Assembly: GCA_023386815.1 (NCBI GenBank)
Contig: JAEWIZ010000001.1
Location: 1 to 64,000 of the forward strand
Direction: 5' to 3'
Origin: Bacillota bacterium
GTDB lineage: Bacteria > Bacillota > Clostridia > Lachnospirales > Lachnospiraceae
DNA length: 64,000 nt
The notes beneath the pieces were generated by a model. The model was not told the origin of the DNA, did no database searches, and worked only from the letters and a program-made list of their open reading frames with translations. Shown here piece by piece: positions 36,092 through 42,945 of this stretch; the stretch's first letter is position 1; each line of letters starts with the position of its first letter. Position numbers and translations under genes: made by a program.

Positions 36092-36730
36092 TTATTCATC
36101 TATGATAGTACTTGCTTGCTTTAAATCAACAAGAATAGCATGAAATCTTTGGTAATCAGCATCAATCTCTACACGGTCAACTCCAGTCCGACCCAACCGG
36201 TCACAACGGCCTAATAAGGCTATGTCATGAATATTAACACTTGAAATCAGTCTATTGGTATCCCCAAAGGGAAGCTTTTTCAAAATATATAGCATATGCA
36301 TATGGTATTTTACCAGATGATATACTTCCGTTATCAAATCCTGCTCTGAAGTAACTGACTGGAGAAATTTTTTTGCTAAATCAGCTCCAATATTATCATG
36401 ATTGTAGGCTGTAATTTTTTCTCCCTTTATCCTCGTGGTATCCGGCTTACCGATATCATGCAATAACGCTGCCCACATAAAGGCCTTGGGGTTACTACTT
36501 TCGTTTCGCACTATCGCGGCTTCATCTAACACCAAAATGGTGTGATTCCAGACATTCCCCTCTGGGTGATGAATTTTTGATTGTTTTGTCTCCTTCAGCC
36601 GCCTTAGCATAGAATAAGGTTGCTGCTTAAAACTCTCCGTATCAAAGATCTGGTTTAAATAGACGGAAGGCTTTTCGTCCTCAATAAGATGTTTCGTGAT
36701 AGTACTATATAATTCAGATTCTTTCTCCAT
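36092..36730 (-). CDS. HD-domain phosphohydrolase-like protein
   Basis: A 212-residue soluble protein with an HD domain: His in VWNHTILVLDEA, the paired ALLHDIGKPDTT (HD), and further metal ligands in NHDNIGADLA and YHLVKYHMHM. It resembles the HDIG domains attached to tRNA nucleotidyltransferases, but stands alone. The substrate is unknown. The ATG at 36730 lies 3 bases after the stop of a 59-residue gene, so translation is probably coupled. Final gene of the CYTH-45aa-59aa-HD set. Confidence 0.78.
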   Translation of the reverse strand: MEKESELYSTITKHLIEDEKPSVYLNQIFDTESFKQQPYSMLRRLKETKQSKIHHPEGNVWNHTILVLDEAAIVRNESSNPKAFMWAALLHDIGKPDTTRIKGEKITAYNHDNIGADLAKKFLQSVTSEQDLITEVYHLVKYHMHMLYILKKLPFGDTNRLISSVNIHDIALLGRCDRLGRTGVDRVEIDADYQRFHAILVDLKQASTIIDE

Positions 36731-36733
36731 ATA

Positions 36734-36913
36734 TTAACCCTTTGGCTCATGGTTTGGCTTTTCATAGTGATTTGCTCTTTGATGTCCTGCTTTTGCCTTT
36801 CCCTGGATCTCCGGTACCGGCGGAGCATCATTTTTAGGTATATGCAGTCGCTGTGAACCTTCGGTTCCATGGGGTTCTTCTACATTCGGTCTTCTCATAC
36901 CAGCTTTTGCCAT
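36734..36913 (-). CDS. Small Pro/Lys-rich protein (59 residues)
   Basis: A short polar protein starting MAKAGMRRPNVEEPHGTEG and containing PKNDAPPVPEIQGKAKAGH. GGAGGGAAAGTAG precedes the ATG. It is rich in Pro, Lys, His and Gly and is likely disordered. Similar short MAKAGMRRP-type proteins occur, as far as I recall, in Lachnospiraceae genomes, with no known function. It lies between a 45-residue basic protein and the HD-domain gene with tight spacing, supporting real expression. Confidence 0.7.
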   Translation of the reverse strand: MAKAGMRRPNVEEPHGTEGSQRLHIPKNDAPPVPEIQGKAKAGHQRANHYEKPNHEPKG

Positions 36914-36929
36914 CTACTTTCCCTCCTAT

Positions 36930-37067
36930 CTATACGTCATTGTGCTTGATTGATTGCTTCTTGGATGTTCTATTTTTATTTTTTACCGCTTCATCTGTAA
37001 TCGGTGTTTGACCTTTGGCTTTTTCCATTCTTGCTCTCTTGTTATCAGGCTGGCTGTCCTTTGGCAT
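36930..37067 (-). CDS. Small basic protein (45 residues)
   Basis: Starts MPKDSQPDNKRARMEKAKGQ and ends in a Lys/Asn-rich stretch. AAGGAGGGAAAGTATT gives a near-perfect ribosome site, the same type as that of the next gene, so both look like genuine genes. It is very basic and probably nucleic-acid associated or disordered. The function is unknown. Confidence 0.68.
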   Translation of the reverse strand: MPKDSQPDNKRARMEKAKGQTPITDEAVKNKNRTSKKQSIKHNDV

Positions 37068-37124
37068 AATACTTTCCCTCCTTAAATATAGTTTACACCA
37101 ATAGTATTTGCTAAGCTTGTTTTC

Positions 37125-37631
37125 CTATTCGCCATTCTCGCTAACAAGTTCTTGAGGCCCACTTAGTTTTGATAAATTATAATTTGAATATCTTTGATCA
37201 AAAGATAATTCTTCCCCAAACCACTGCGGTGGAATGAACTCATCCGCTGTTTTTTCATCTGGAAATTCCACCTCCGCAAATACAAGCCCTTGAAGCTGTC
37301 GCTCAAATATATCCAGCTCTGCTATAAGACCATCCTGTAAAGGAATAAGATATCTAGTCTTATGTATCATATTACCATCTGTTTTCGCCTTTAATACTAA
37401 ATAGGATTCCTCTGTTAACGGAAGTTCTATTTCATTATTAATAATAGCTTCCTTCTCATTCTTTTTTTCAATTCCAAATTTAGATTTATAGGTCATGATA
37501 TAATCCTCATTTGATCTTCGAATTCGAATCGTCGGATTATGACATAGATAACCCTGCTCAATTTTTTTGTTTTTATAATTCGCTAGTTCATCTGGTAGCT
37601 TTCTTATCTTATATTTGCGTTCAATCTCCAT
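37125..37631 (-). CDS. CYTH-domain (triphosphate tunnel metalloenzyme) protein
   Basis: A 168-residue protein that begins with the hallmark MEIERKYKI and continues with basic and acidic strand pairs (IRIRRSNEDYIMTYKSK, then EIELPLTEE, KTRYLIPL, AELDIFE and EVEFPDE). This is the eight-stranded tunnel of CYTH enzymes, which bind triphosphate substrates (thiamine triphosphatase, adenylate cyclase or polyphosphatase activities). The start at 37631 is fixed by GGAGGACTATGAA. It is the first gene of the operon with two tiny proteins and the HD protein. Confidence 0.88.
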   Translation of the reverse strand: MEIERKYKIRKLPDELANYKNKKIEQGYLCHNPTIRIRRSNEDYIMTYKSKFGIEKKNEKEAIINNEIELPLTEESYLVLKAKTDGNMIHKTRYLIPLQDGLIAELDIFERQLQGLVFAEVEFPDEKTADEFIPPQWFGEELSFDQRYSNYNLSKLSGPQELVSENGE

Positions 37632-37793
37632 TTCATAGTCCTCCGTCATTATATTTAAAAGTTTATTTAGATTCTATCTCATACTTAACCTTACTTTACC
37701 TATCTAATACTTAACCTTACCTTTCCTTCAATATCTTATTCAAGAGTATCTTCATTTTGGTATACAAACCTATCTTCTGCACATAATATCATC

Positions 37794-38192
37794 ATGAAAA
37801 AATGCTTTTTTACAAATTTCCTAATCTGCGGTCTGTGTGGTTGGTGTATGGAATGCTTTTGGACAGGTCTTGGTTCCCTTCGCTCTCGTGCCGATAAGAC
37901 TCTTTCCTGCCATACTTCTATATGGATGTTTCCAATCTACGGAATGGCCGCTTGTCTTAACCCTATTTGCAATAAGCTAAAGAACAGGAATGCACTGCTT
38001 CGGGGAGGTGTTTATGCTCTACTCATTTATGCTGCTGAGTACACCAGTGGCGTTTTACTAAAAAAATATGGTGCATGTCCATGGGATTATAGCAAAGCAA
38101 AATATAATTATAAAGGTGTTATCCGGTTAGATTATGCACCTGCTTGGTTTTTAGCGGGTCTGTTTTTCGAAAAGGTTTTAAAACGTAAATAG
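37794..38192 (+). CDS. Small membrane protein of the putative ABC-transporter (CmpB/PF06541-like) family
   Basis: A 132-residue protein with three or four hydrophobic segments (residues 4-25, 45-60, 70-90, 115-128). Motifs of the family seen: GWCMECFWTGLGSL, IWMFPIYGMA, and the C-terminal CPWDYSKAKYNYKGVIRLDYAPAW. The name is a database label; no ATPase is near and transport is not demonstrated. The ribosome site is weak. A terminator (GCGGAGG/CTTCCGC then T8) follows at 38190-38220. Confidence 0.75.
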   Translation: MKKCFFTNFLICGLCGWCMECFWTGLGSLRSRADKTLSCHTSIWMFPIYGMAACLNPICNKLKNRNALLRGGVYALLIYAAEYTSGVLLKKYGACPWDYSKAKYNYKGVIRLDYAPAWFLAGLFFEKVLKRK

Positions 38193-38220
38193 CGGAGGGA
38201 TTCAACTTCCGCTTTTTTTT
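38190..38220 (+). terminator. Intrinsic terminator
   Basis: GCGGA(A)G-type stem GCGGAGG/CTTCCGC followed by a run of eight T. Confidence 0.82.
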
Positions 38221-38362
38221 GTATAAAAAGTTCTAGCTGTTCGGAAGATTTGTTATTATCAAAGGCTTCACGTTACTAACATTATTATAGCACCAATAAA
38301 TTCTTCTGCAATCCTATCCAACAGTAATTCTACTTCCACTTAATGTAGTTAACAATGTCGGC

Positions 38363-38391
38363 TTGAAAGGGACGAAAAAAAGTTGTATACT
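38363..38391 (+). promoter_or_regulatory. Promoter of the HAD-GNAT/fur unit
   Basis: TTGAAA (38363-38368), a 17-base spacer and TATACT (38386-38391). It places the transcript start close to 38398, so translation from 38400 is impossible and the TTG at 38454 is favoured. Confidence 0.7.
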
Positions 38392-38453
38392 ATTGCTTAT
38401 TGATAGTACTTTTGATTTGGATAGAAATGATTTCTTATAAGGAGGTATTACTC

Positions 38454-39377
38454 TTGCTGAAAGCAGTTATCTTTGACTTAATTGAAATTTCTGATAACAG
38501 CTCATTGCATAACGAATCCCCAATACCTTTCCTGAACCAGTTGGTTGCTGATTTGCAAATGAATAAGATTCAAGTAATTAACATTAGAGCTTCGTTCCAT
38601 CAATCTGAGGATAGATTACTTGCTTATGCCTTATTATTAAAACAACTGCAGATTCATTCCAGCGAGTGTGTAACCATAACGGATACCTCTTGTGGATTCA
38701 TATCCGCGAGGAATATTGGTATAACTTGTATCGCTTATTATAATCCGAAGCTCCCATACCAGGATCTCTTTCAAGCTGCAATCTTGGTTGAAGGATTCGA
38801 TGAAGTTGATTTTTGTTTTGTAAACAGAATCTATCAATATGATCATATGGAGGCTGTAACTATATTAACCACACCTAACTTTATTATTCGTGAATTATCC
38901 GTGGATGATATAGAGGATTTATCGAGCATTTATAGTGATCCCTCGATCAGAATGTTTGTGAATGATTTTAACGAATCTCTGGATCTTGAAAAGGAGAAGC
39001 TGCTAGCATATATAAGAAACATATATCATTTTTATGGTTATGGCCTTTGGGGTGTGTTTTTGAAGGAAACCAATCAATTAGTTGGTCGTTGTGGTGTTGA
39101 ATACAAGCAACTTGATGACGAAGATGTTTATGAACTTGGTTATTTACTTACGAAACATTATCAAGGTCTCGGTTATGCCAAAGAATTTGTCACTGCCGTA
39201 ATTCATTATTGCTTTTTGGAATTAAACCTGCCTTTTCTTATAGCCATAATTGATATCGATAATATCCCTTCTATTCATCTGGCTGAAAGAGTCGGAATGC
39301 AGAGAATTGGTACTTGTACAAGAAACTCACGAACATGTTATAAATATAAAGTAATCAATAGTTACGTATTACCATAA
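38454..39377 (+). CDS. Fusion of a degenerate HAD-like domain and a GNAT acetyltransferase
   Basis: A 307-residue protein from a TTG start 8 bases after AAGGAGG. Residues about 1-125 look like a HAD phosphatase: LKAVIFDL at the N-terminus and TITDTSCGFISARNIGITCIAYY like the last HAD motif. The second catalytic Asp is replaced (FDLIE instead of FDxDG), so catalysis is unlikely. Residues about 145-305 are a RimJ/RimL-type N-acetyltransferase (FIIRELSVDDIEDLSSIYSD, ELGYLLTKHYQGLGYAKE, NIPSIHLAERVGMQRIG). The acetylated target is unknown. The fur-family gene follows 22 bases later. Confidence 0.75.
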   Translation: MLKAVIFDLIEISDNSSLHNESPIPFLNQLVADLQMNKIQVINIRASFHQSEDRLLAYALLLKQLQIHSSECVTITDTSCGFISARNIGITCIAYYNPKLPYQDLFQAAILVEGFDEVDFCFVNRIYQYDHMEAVTILTTPNFIIRELSVDDIEDLSSIYSDPSIRMFVNDFNESLDLEKEKLLAYIRNIYHFYGYGLWGVFLKETNQLVGRCGVEYKQLDDEDVYELGYLLTKHYQGLGYAKEFVTAVIHYCFLELNLPFLIAIIDIDNIPSIHLAERVGMQRIGTCTRNSRTCYKYKVINSYVLP

Positions 39378-39399
39378 CTAAGTTAGGAAGGAGTCTGGT

Positions 39400-39810
39400 A
39401 TGGAGGGCTTAAGAAACACAAGACAAAAACAACGATTATTAGGTATTTTAAAAGAGGCAGATCGCCCAATGTCTATCAATGAAATATACTCTCTTATCGT
39501 GCAAGAACTACCTAAAATAGCAAAATCAACTATTTACAGAAACATTGACTCCCTTCTTAGCCAGGACCTAATTGAAAAGTATCATCTAAATGATAGTGAA
39601 ATTTTCTATCGAATTAAGGCAGATCAACATGATCATAAGCACTTTGTTATCTGCGATGACTGCAAAAAAATTTTTGATCTCCCCAGCTGTCCGATTCATG
39701 CTCTGGAAAATGCTATGGAAGAAGAAGGATTTATTATTAAAGACCATCAGATTCAAATCAGCGGTTTATGTAGAGATTGTGCGGAATCAAATCATAAAGA
39801 TCATAAATAA
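39400..39810 (+). CDS. Fur family transcriptional regulator
   Basis: A 136-residue metalloregulator. The N-terminal winged helix (RNTRQKQRLLGILKEADRPMS, AKSTIYRNIDSLLSQDLIEKY) is followed by a dimerisation domain with HDHKHFVICDDC, which supplies sensory-metal ligands, and two CxxC pairs (Cys85/88, Cys124/127) for the structural zinc. It could be PerR-, Fur- or Zur-like; I cannot choose between them. GGAAGGAGTCTGGT precedes the ATG. Likely co-transcribed with the HAD-GNAT gene. Confidence 0.88.
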   Translation: MEGLRNTRQKQRLLGILKEADRPMSINEIYSLIVQELPKIAKSTIYRNIDSLLSQDLIEKYHLNDSEIFYRIKADQHDHKHFVICDDCKKIFDLPSCPIHALENAMEEEGFIIKDHQIQISGLCRDCAESNHKDHK

Positions 39811-39849
39811 GGTATGTTACCTTTACTTTAATCTACCGTTTTATAAAAA

Positions 39850-39895
39850 AAGGCCTGTTTCTCTTTGCTTATGCATTGAAAACAGACCTTATTTC
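39850..39895. terminator. Terminator between the fur-like gene and the repeat lipoprotein gene
   Basis: Stem AGGCCTGTTT with AAACAGACCT around an 18-base loop. The T-run (minus strand, TTTTTTT) serves the lipoprotein gene; the plus side has CTTATTTC. Confidence 0.7.
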
Positions 39896-39901
39896 ATTAT
39901 A

Positions 39902-40312
39902 TTACCGCATTGTTCCTGTTCCAGTACCTGAACCGTTTGTACCTGCAGCCCCAGTTCCAGTTCCATTCGTTGTTGCTCCGGTTCCTGTACCGTTTCCTGT
40001 TCCAGTTGTTCCTGTTCCTGTTGTTCCTGTGCCATTCGTTCCTGTTCCGTTTGTTCCAGTGGTTCCAGTACCGTTTGTTGTTCCAGTTGTGCCTGTACCA
40101 TTCGTTGTACCAGTTCCATTTGTACCGTCTGTTGCACTATTTGCTCCAGTACCATTTGTTGTTCCAGTACCGTTTCCTGTTCCATTCGTCACTGGTCCGG
40201 TAATATCATTGCCTGTGCCGCCACTGTTGTTATCTGTTCCAGCAGCACAGCCACTGAATACAAACACAGATACTACACATATACTTATTAAAACAGCTAA
40301 TCTTCTTTTCAT
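39902..40312 (-). CDS. Lipoprotein made of Asn-Gly-Thr repeats
   Basis: A 136-residue exported lipoprotein. Signal MKRRLAVLISICVVSVFVFSGC gives lipidation at Cys22. Nearly all the rest is low complexity (N-G-T-G, T-G-T-T-N-G-T-G and similar units), ending in TMR. GGAGGAGTATCGA precedes the ATG, which supports this frame against long open frames in the other five. Such a chain would be flexible, neutral and rich in N-x-T sequons. The function is unknown; possibly a surface spacer. The underlying DNA repeats probably vary in number between strains. Confidence 0.7.
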   Translation of the reverse strand: MKRRLAVLISICVVSVFVFSGCAAGTDNNSGGTGNDITGPVTNGTGNGTGTTNGTGANSATDGTNGTGTTNGTGTTGTTNGTGTTGTNGTGTNGTGTTGTGTTGTGNGTGTGATTNGTGTGAAGTNGSGTGTGTMR

Positions 40313-40383
40313 TCGATACTCCTCCTATAATAATTAAATTACACTTACAAGACTAGTATCTCTCTGTTTAATTTCTTTATACA

Positions 40384-41166
40384 TCACTTAGCATTGCGAA
40401 ATTCTGTTATATCATTTCGAAATCTCAAGGGCAAATTATTACGTTGTAATTTAGGATTCGTTCTTTCCTTAATTGCTATATGGTCAAAAAAAGTCTTCCA
40501 TAAAGCTCTATATTCATCTTCATAATCTGGAACCTCTTCCATTATTTTTTGATCTAGCTCAGGCACTTGTGCAATCACCCAGGAATTTCCGGGAATATGA
40601 AATGTTGCTAGTTTTCGATTTTCATCATATATCATAAACTTTTCATTAGGTAAACGATCCGCAAAATGCGGTGTAACCAATGTTAATACATTATTTTTGG
40701 GATGAATCATCGAGATTAACAGTCCATTTTTTTGTTCAGAGAATCGAATGAACCCCAACAAATGATGTGCTTCATTACTCACATTCTTATTAATCCGAAA
40801 CATTTGATTAACCACAACGTCACTCATGTGTTCCAGAATACTATTTCCAGTTGCAAAACCTAAGATTAAAAACCGGTAGATTAAATCGGCCTTACCTTCA
40901 AAGTCAGACAGGGCTACTCTACAAACCATCTCAAAGACTTCACTGGATAGTTTTTCTTTGATCGCTTTCGATACTTTTTCCGCAAGGAGAGGCTCAGTAT
41001 CAACCATAAGGTATTCCGAAAACAGCTCAATATTTGAATATTTATTTCCTTCACTTTTTTCTTCAATCTTAATATTGGCATGTCCATATCTCGAAGACCA
41101 AGCCTGATAAATTGCGGTAAATATTCCATCAATACTATTCTCACAAACATAGATATGCTTTTGCAT
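40384..41166 (-). CDS. Putative DNA metabolism protein, TIGR03915/DUF4130 type
   Basis: A 260-residue protein with the family opening (IYVCENSIDGIFTAIYQAW) and a C-terminal segment (DYEDEYRALWKTFFDHIAIKERTNPKLQRNNLPLRFRNDITEF) that matches the paired partner of the radical SAM protein encoded just upstream. The family is usually found next to, or fused with, uracil-DNA-glycosylase-like or radical SAM proteins and is thought to act in DNA repair or modification. AGGGGTGACA precedes the ATG. It lies 27 bases after the radical SAM gene in a LexA-controlled operon. Confidence 0.83.
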   Translation of the reverse strand: MQKHIYVCENSIDGIFTAIYQAWSSRYGHANIKIEEKSEGNKYSNIELFSEYLMVDTEPLLAEKVSKAIKEKLSSEVFEMVCRVALSDFEGKADLIYRFLILGFATGNSILEHMSDVVVNQMFRINKNVSNEAHHLLGFIRFSEQKNGLLISMIHPKNNVLTLVTPHFADRLPNEKFMIYDENRKLATFHIPGNSWVIAQVPELDQKIMEEVPDYEDEYRALWKTFFDHIAIKERTNPKLQRNNLPLRFRNDITEFRNAK

Positions 41167-41193
41167 GATATTGTCACCCCTGATTTCAAAAAA

Positions 41194-42633
41194 TTATACG
41201 GATGCCTGCTTACTCTTTACATTGGTATCAATTTGAAAATTAACATCATCAAACAAGGATAATTGCCGATAAGTAATATCCTTATCAATTCCAGTTGGTA
41301 TCTGATCCTTCAAAGCCACTAGTTGTCTGGTTATAAAATCCTCTTCCATTTTAATCGGATACATGGTTTTTCCTTTACAGGTTATGAAATAAATCGCTCT
41401 CTTTAGAACAACTCCTAATCGTCTTAAGTCTGTAAAATCTAATACGGCACTTTTTCGAGCCATGATGATCCGCCCAGCCGAATTCGTTCCAATACCTGGA
41501 ACACGAAGTAATGTATAATAATCTGCACGATTAATTTCAACAGGAAACAATTCGAGATGGCGGAGTGCCCAGTCACATTTGGGATCCAGTAGTATATTAA
41601 AATTCGGGCGTTCCTCATCCAGTAACTCCAAAGCCTTAAAACCGTAAAAACGCAACAGCCAATCCGCTTGATATAATCGATGTTCCCGAAGCAACGGAGG
41701 CCCGGATTCTGTAGACGGAAGCCTAATATCCTGATTAACATTCATGAAGGCAGAATAAAAAACTCTCTTTAAATCGAAATTGTCATAGAGAGATTCCGCC
41801 ACACTCATGATTTGATAATCACTTTCCTTGGTAGCTCCAATAATCATTTGGGTGCTCTGTCCCGCAGGGACAAATCTTCTCTTTGTTAGGGATTTTTTTT
41901 TAAAGGGCACAATTCCCGTTTCGGAAATTAAGATTTCTTTCATATCATAATCCTTTGCCCCCTCAAGGATCAACTTAGGCTGTTCCTTAAAATCCGGTAA
42001 TCCTAAAAATTCACGATTGCTCTTTCTACCGAGCTGGATTTGGCGGATAGGCTTTAAGATATTCTTACGATTTTTATTCGGTGCCAGTTCCTTTAAACTT
42101 TCAGCCGTGGGCAGCTCCAGATTGACACTCATCCTGTCCGTATACCATCCCAGCATCTCAATTAAGACAGGATCTGCACCTGGAATGGCTTTACAATGAA
42201 TATATCCGTTAAAATGATAAACCTCACGGAGCAATCTCAAGGCTTCCAAAATAAGTTCCATGGTATGGTTGGGGCTTACAATGATACCTGAGCTCAAAAA
42301 TAAGCCTTCTATATAATTACGGCGATAAAATTCCATTGTTAGTTCAGCGATCTCCTGCGGTGTAAAAGATGCTCTCGCTATATCATTGGACGAACGGTTG
42401 ATACAATACTTGCAATCAAATATGCATTCATTCGTGTATAAAACTTTGAGCAGTGAAACACATCTTCCATCCGCTGAAAAGGTATGGCAAATACCAGCGG
42501 CTATACTATTACCCATTCCGCTTCCATTTCCCTTTCGATCTGTTCCGCTTGAGGTACATGCAACATCATATTTAGCTGCGTCTGATAAGACCTCAAGCTT
42601 TTTTTGTATCGACATGCTTTCTTGAATAACCAT
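41194..42633 (-). CDS. Putative DNA modification/repair radical SAM protein (TIGR03916 type)
   Basis: A 479-residue radical SAM enzyme. The cluster motif is CIFDCKYC (Cx3Cx2C) near residue 75, followed by a GLFLSSGI segment. The C-terminus has a helix-hairpin-helix (INRADYYTLLRVPGIGTNSAGRI), consistent with DNA binding. The start at 42633 follows AAGGAGC. It forms a two-gene operon with the DUF4130-like partner. The promoter is bracketed by two boxes that fit the Gram-positive LexA consensus, direct evidence for an SOS link. The substrate is unknown. Confidence 0.9.
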   Translation of the reverse strand: MVIQESMSIQKKLEVLSDAAKYDVACTSSGTDRKGNGSGMGNSIAAGICHTFSADGRCVSLLKVLYTNECIFDCKYCINRSSNDIARASFTPQEIAELTMEFYRRNYIEGLFLSSGIIVSPNHTMELILEALRLLREVYHFNGYIHCKAIPGADPVLIEMLGWYTDRMSVNLELPTAESLKELAPNKNRKNILKPIRQIQLGRKSNREFLGLPDFKEQPKLILEGAKDYDMKEILISETGIVPFKKKSLTKRRFVPAGQSTQMIIGATKESDYQIMSVAESLYDNFDLKRVFYSAFMNVNQDIRLPSTESGPPLLREHRLYQADWLLRFYGFKALELLDEERPNFNILLDPKCDWALRHLELFPVEINRADYYTLLRVPGIGTNSAGRIIMARKSAVLDFTDLRRLGVVLKRAIYFITCKGKTMYPIKMEEDFITRQLVALKDQIPTGIDKDITYRQLSLFDDVNFQIDTNVKSKQASV

Positions 42634-42651
42634 ACAAAGCTCCTTAAACAA

Positions 42652-42665
42652 CAAACATTTGTTCT
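42652..42665 (-). promoter_or_regulatory. LexA (SOS) box 1, downstream of the promoter
   Basis: On the minus strand AGAACAAATGTTTG: one base from the consensus CGAACRNRYGTTYG. It lies between the -10 and the ribosome site. Confidence 0.75.
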
Positions 42666-42674
42666 TATTTTACA

Positions 42675-42703
42675 ATAATATCAAACTCACATCTATCTGT
42701 CAA
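42675..42703 (-). promoter_or_regulatory. Promoter of the radical SAM repair operon
   Basis: TTGACA (42698-42703), a 17-base spacer and TATTAT (42675-42680) on the minus strand, flanked on both sides by LexA boxes. Confidence 0.8.
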
Positions 42704-42710
42704 TCACTTT

Positions 42711-42724
42711 CAAACATTTGTTCG
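42711..42724 (-). promoter_or_regulatory. LexA (SOS) box 2, upstream of the -35
   Basis: On the minus strand CGAACAAATGTTTG: full match to CGAACRNRYGTTYG. Confidence 0.85.
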
Positions 42725-42832
42725 TTTTTTCAAACTAATATAATGAACTATATTAACGAGCTATAAATAGAACTACAAACAAAAACTAAATTCATAAATT
42801 TATGAAATTAGTAAATAAGGCCTATAACCATA

Positions 42833-42861
42833 TTGACATATTTTTCACATGACTGTATACT
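42833..42861 (+). promoter_or_regulatory. Promoter of the EAL-solenoid gene
   Basis: TTGACA (42833-42838), a 17-base spacer and TATACT (42856-42861), with about 78 bases of leader to the ATG. Confidence 0.72.
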
Positions 42862-42945
42862 CAAAATTGATTACATTAAAATTTTTTTAATTAATATTTT
42901 TTAATTTTCAAACCGTTTACTATATTAAAAAATTTAGGAGTTATT

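Noticed and set aside
36655..36870. Minus-strand 71-codon basic frame
   Set aside because: It overlaps both the 59-residue gene and the HD gene in another frame, while those two have good ribosome sites and tight spacing.
39876..40337. Plus-strand frame rich in Val-Pro repeats and other frames of about 98 codons in this region
   Set aside because: They come from the short-period repeat coding the Asn-Gly-Thr lipoprotein; only the minus-strand lipoprotein frame has a signal peptide and ribosome site.
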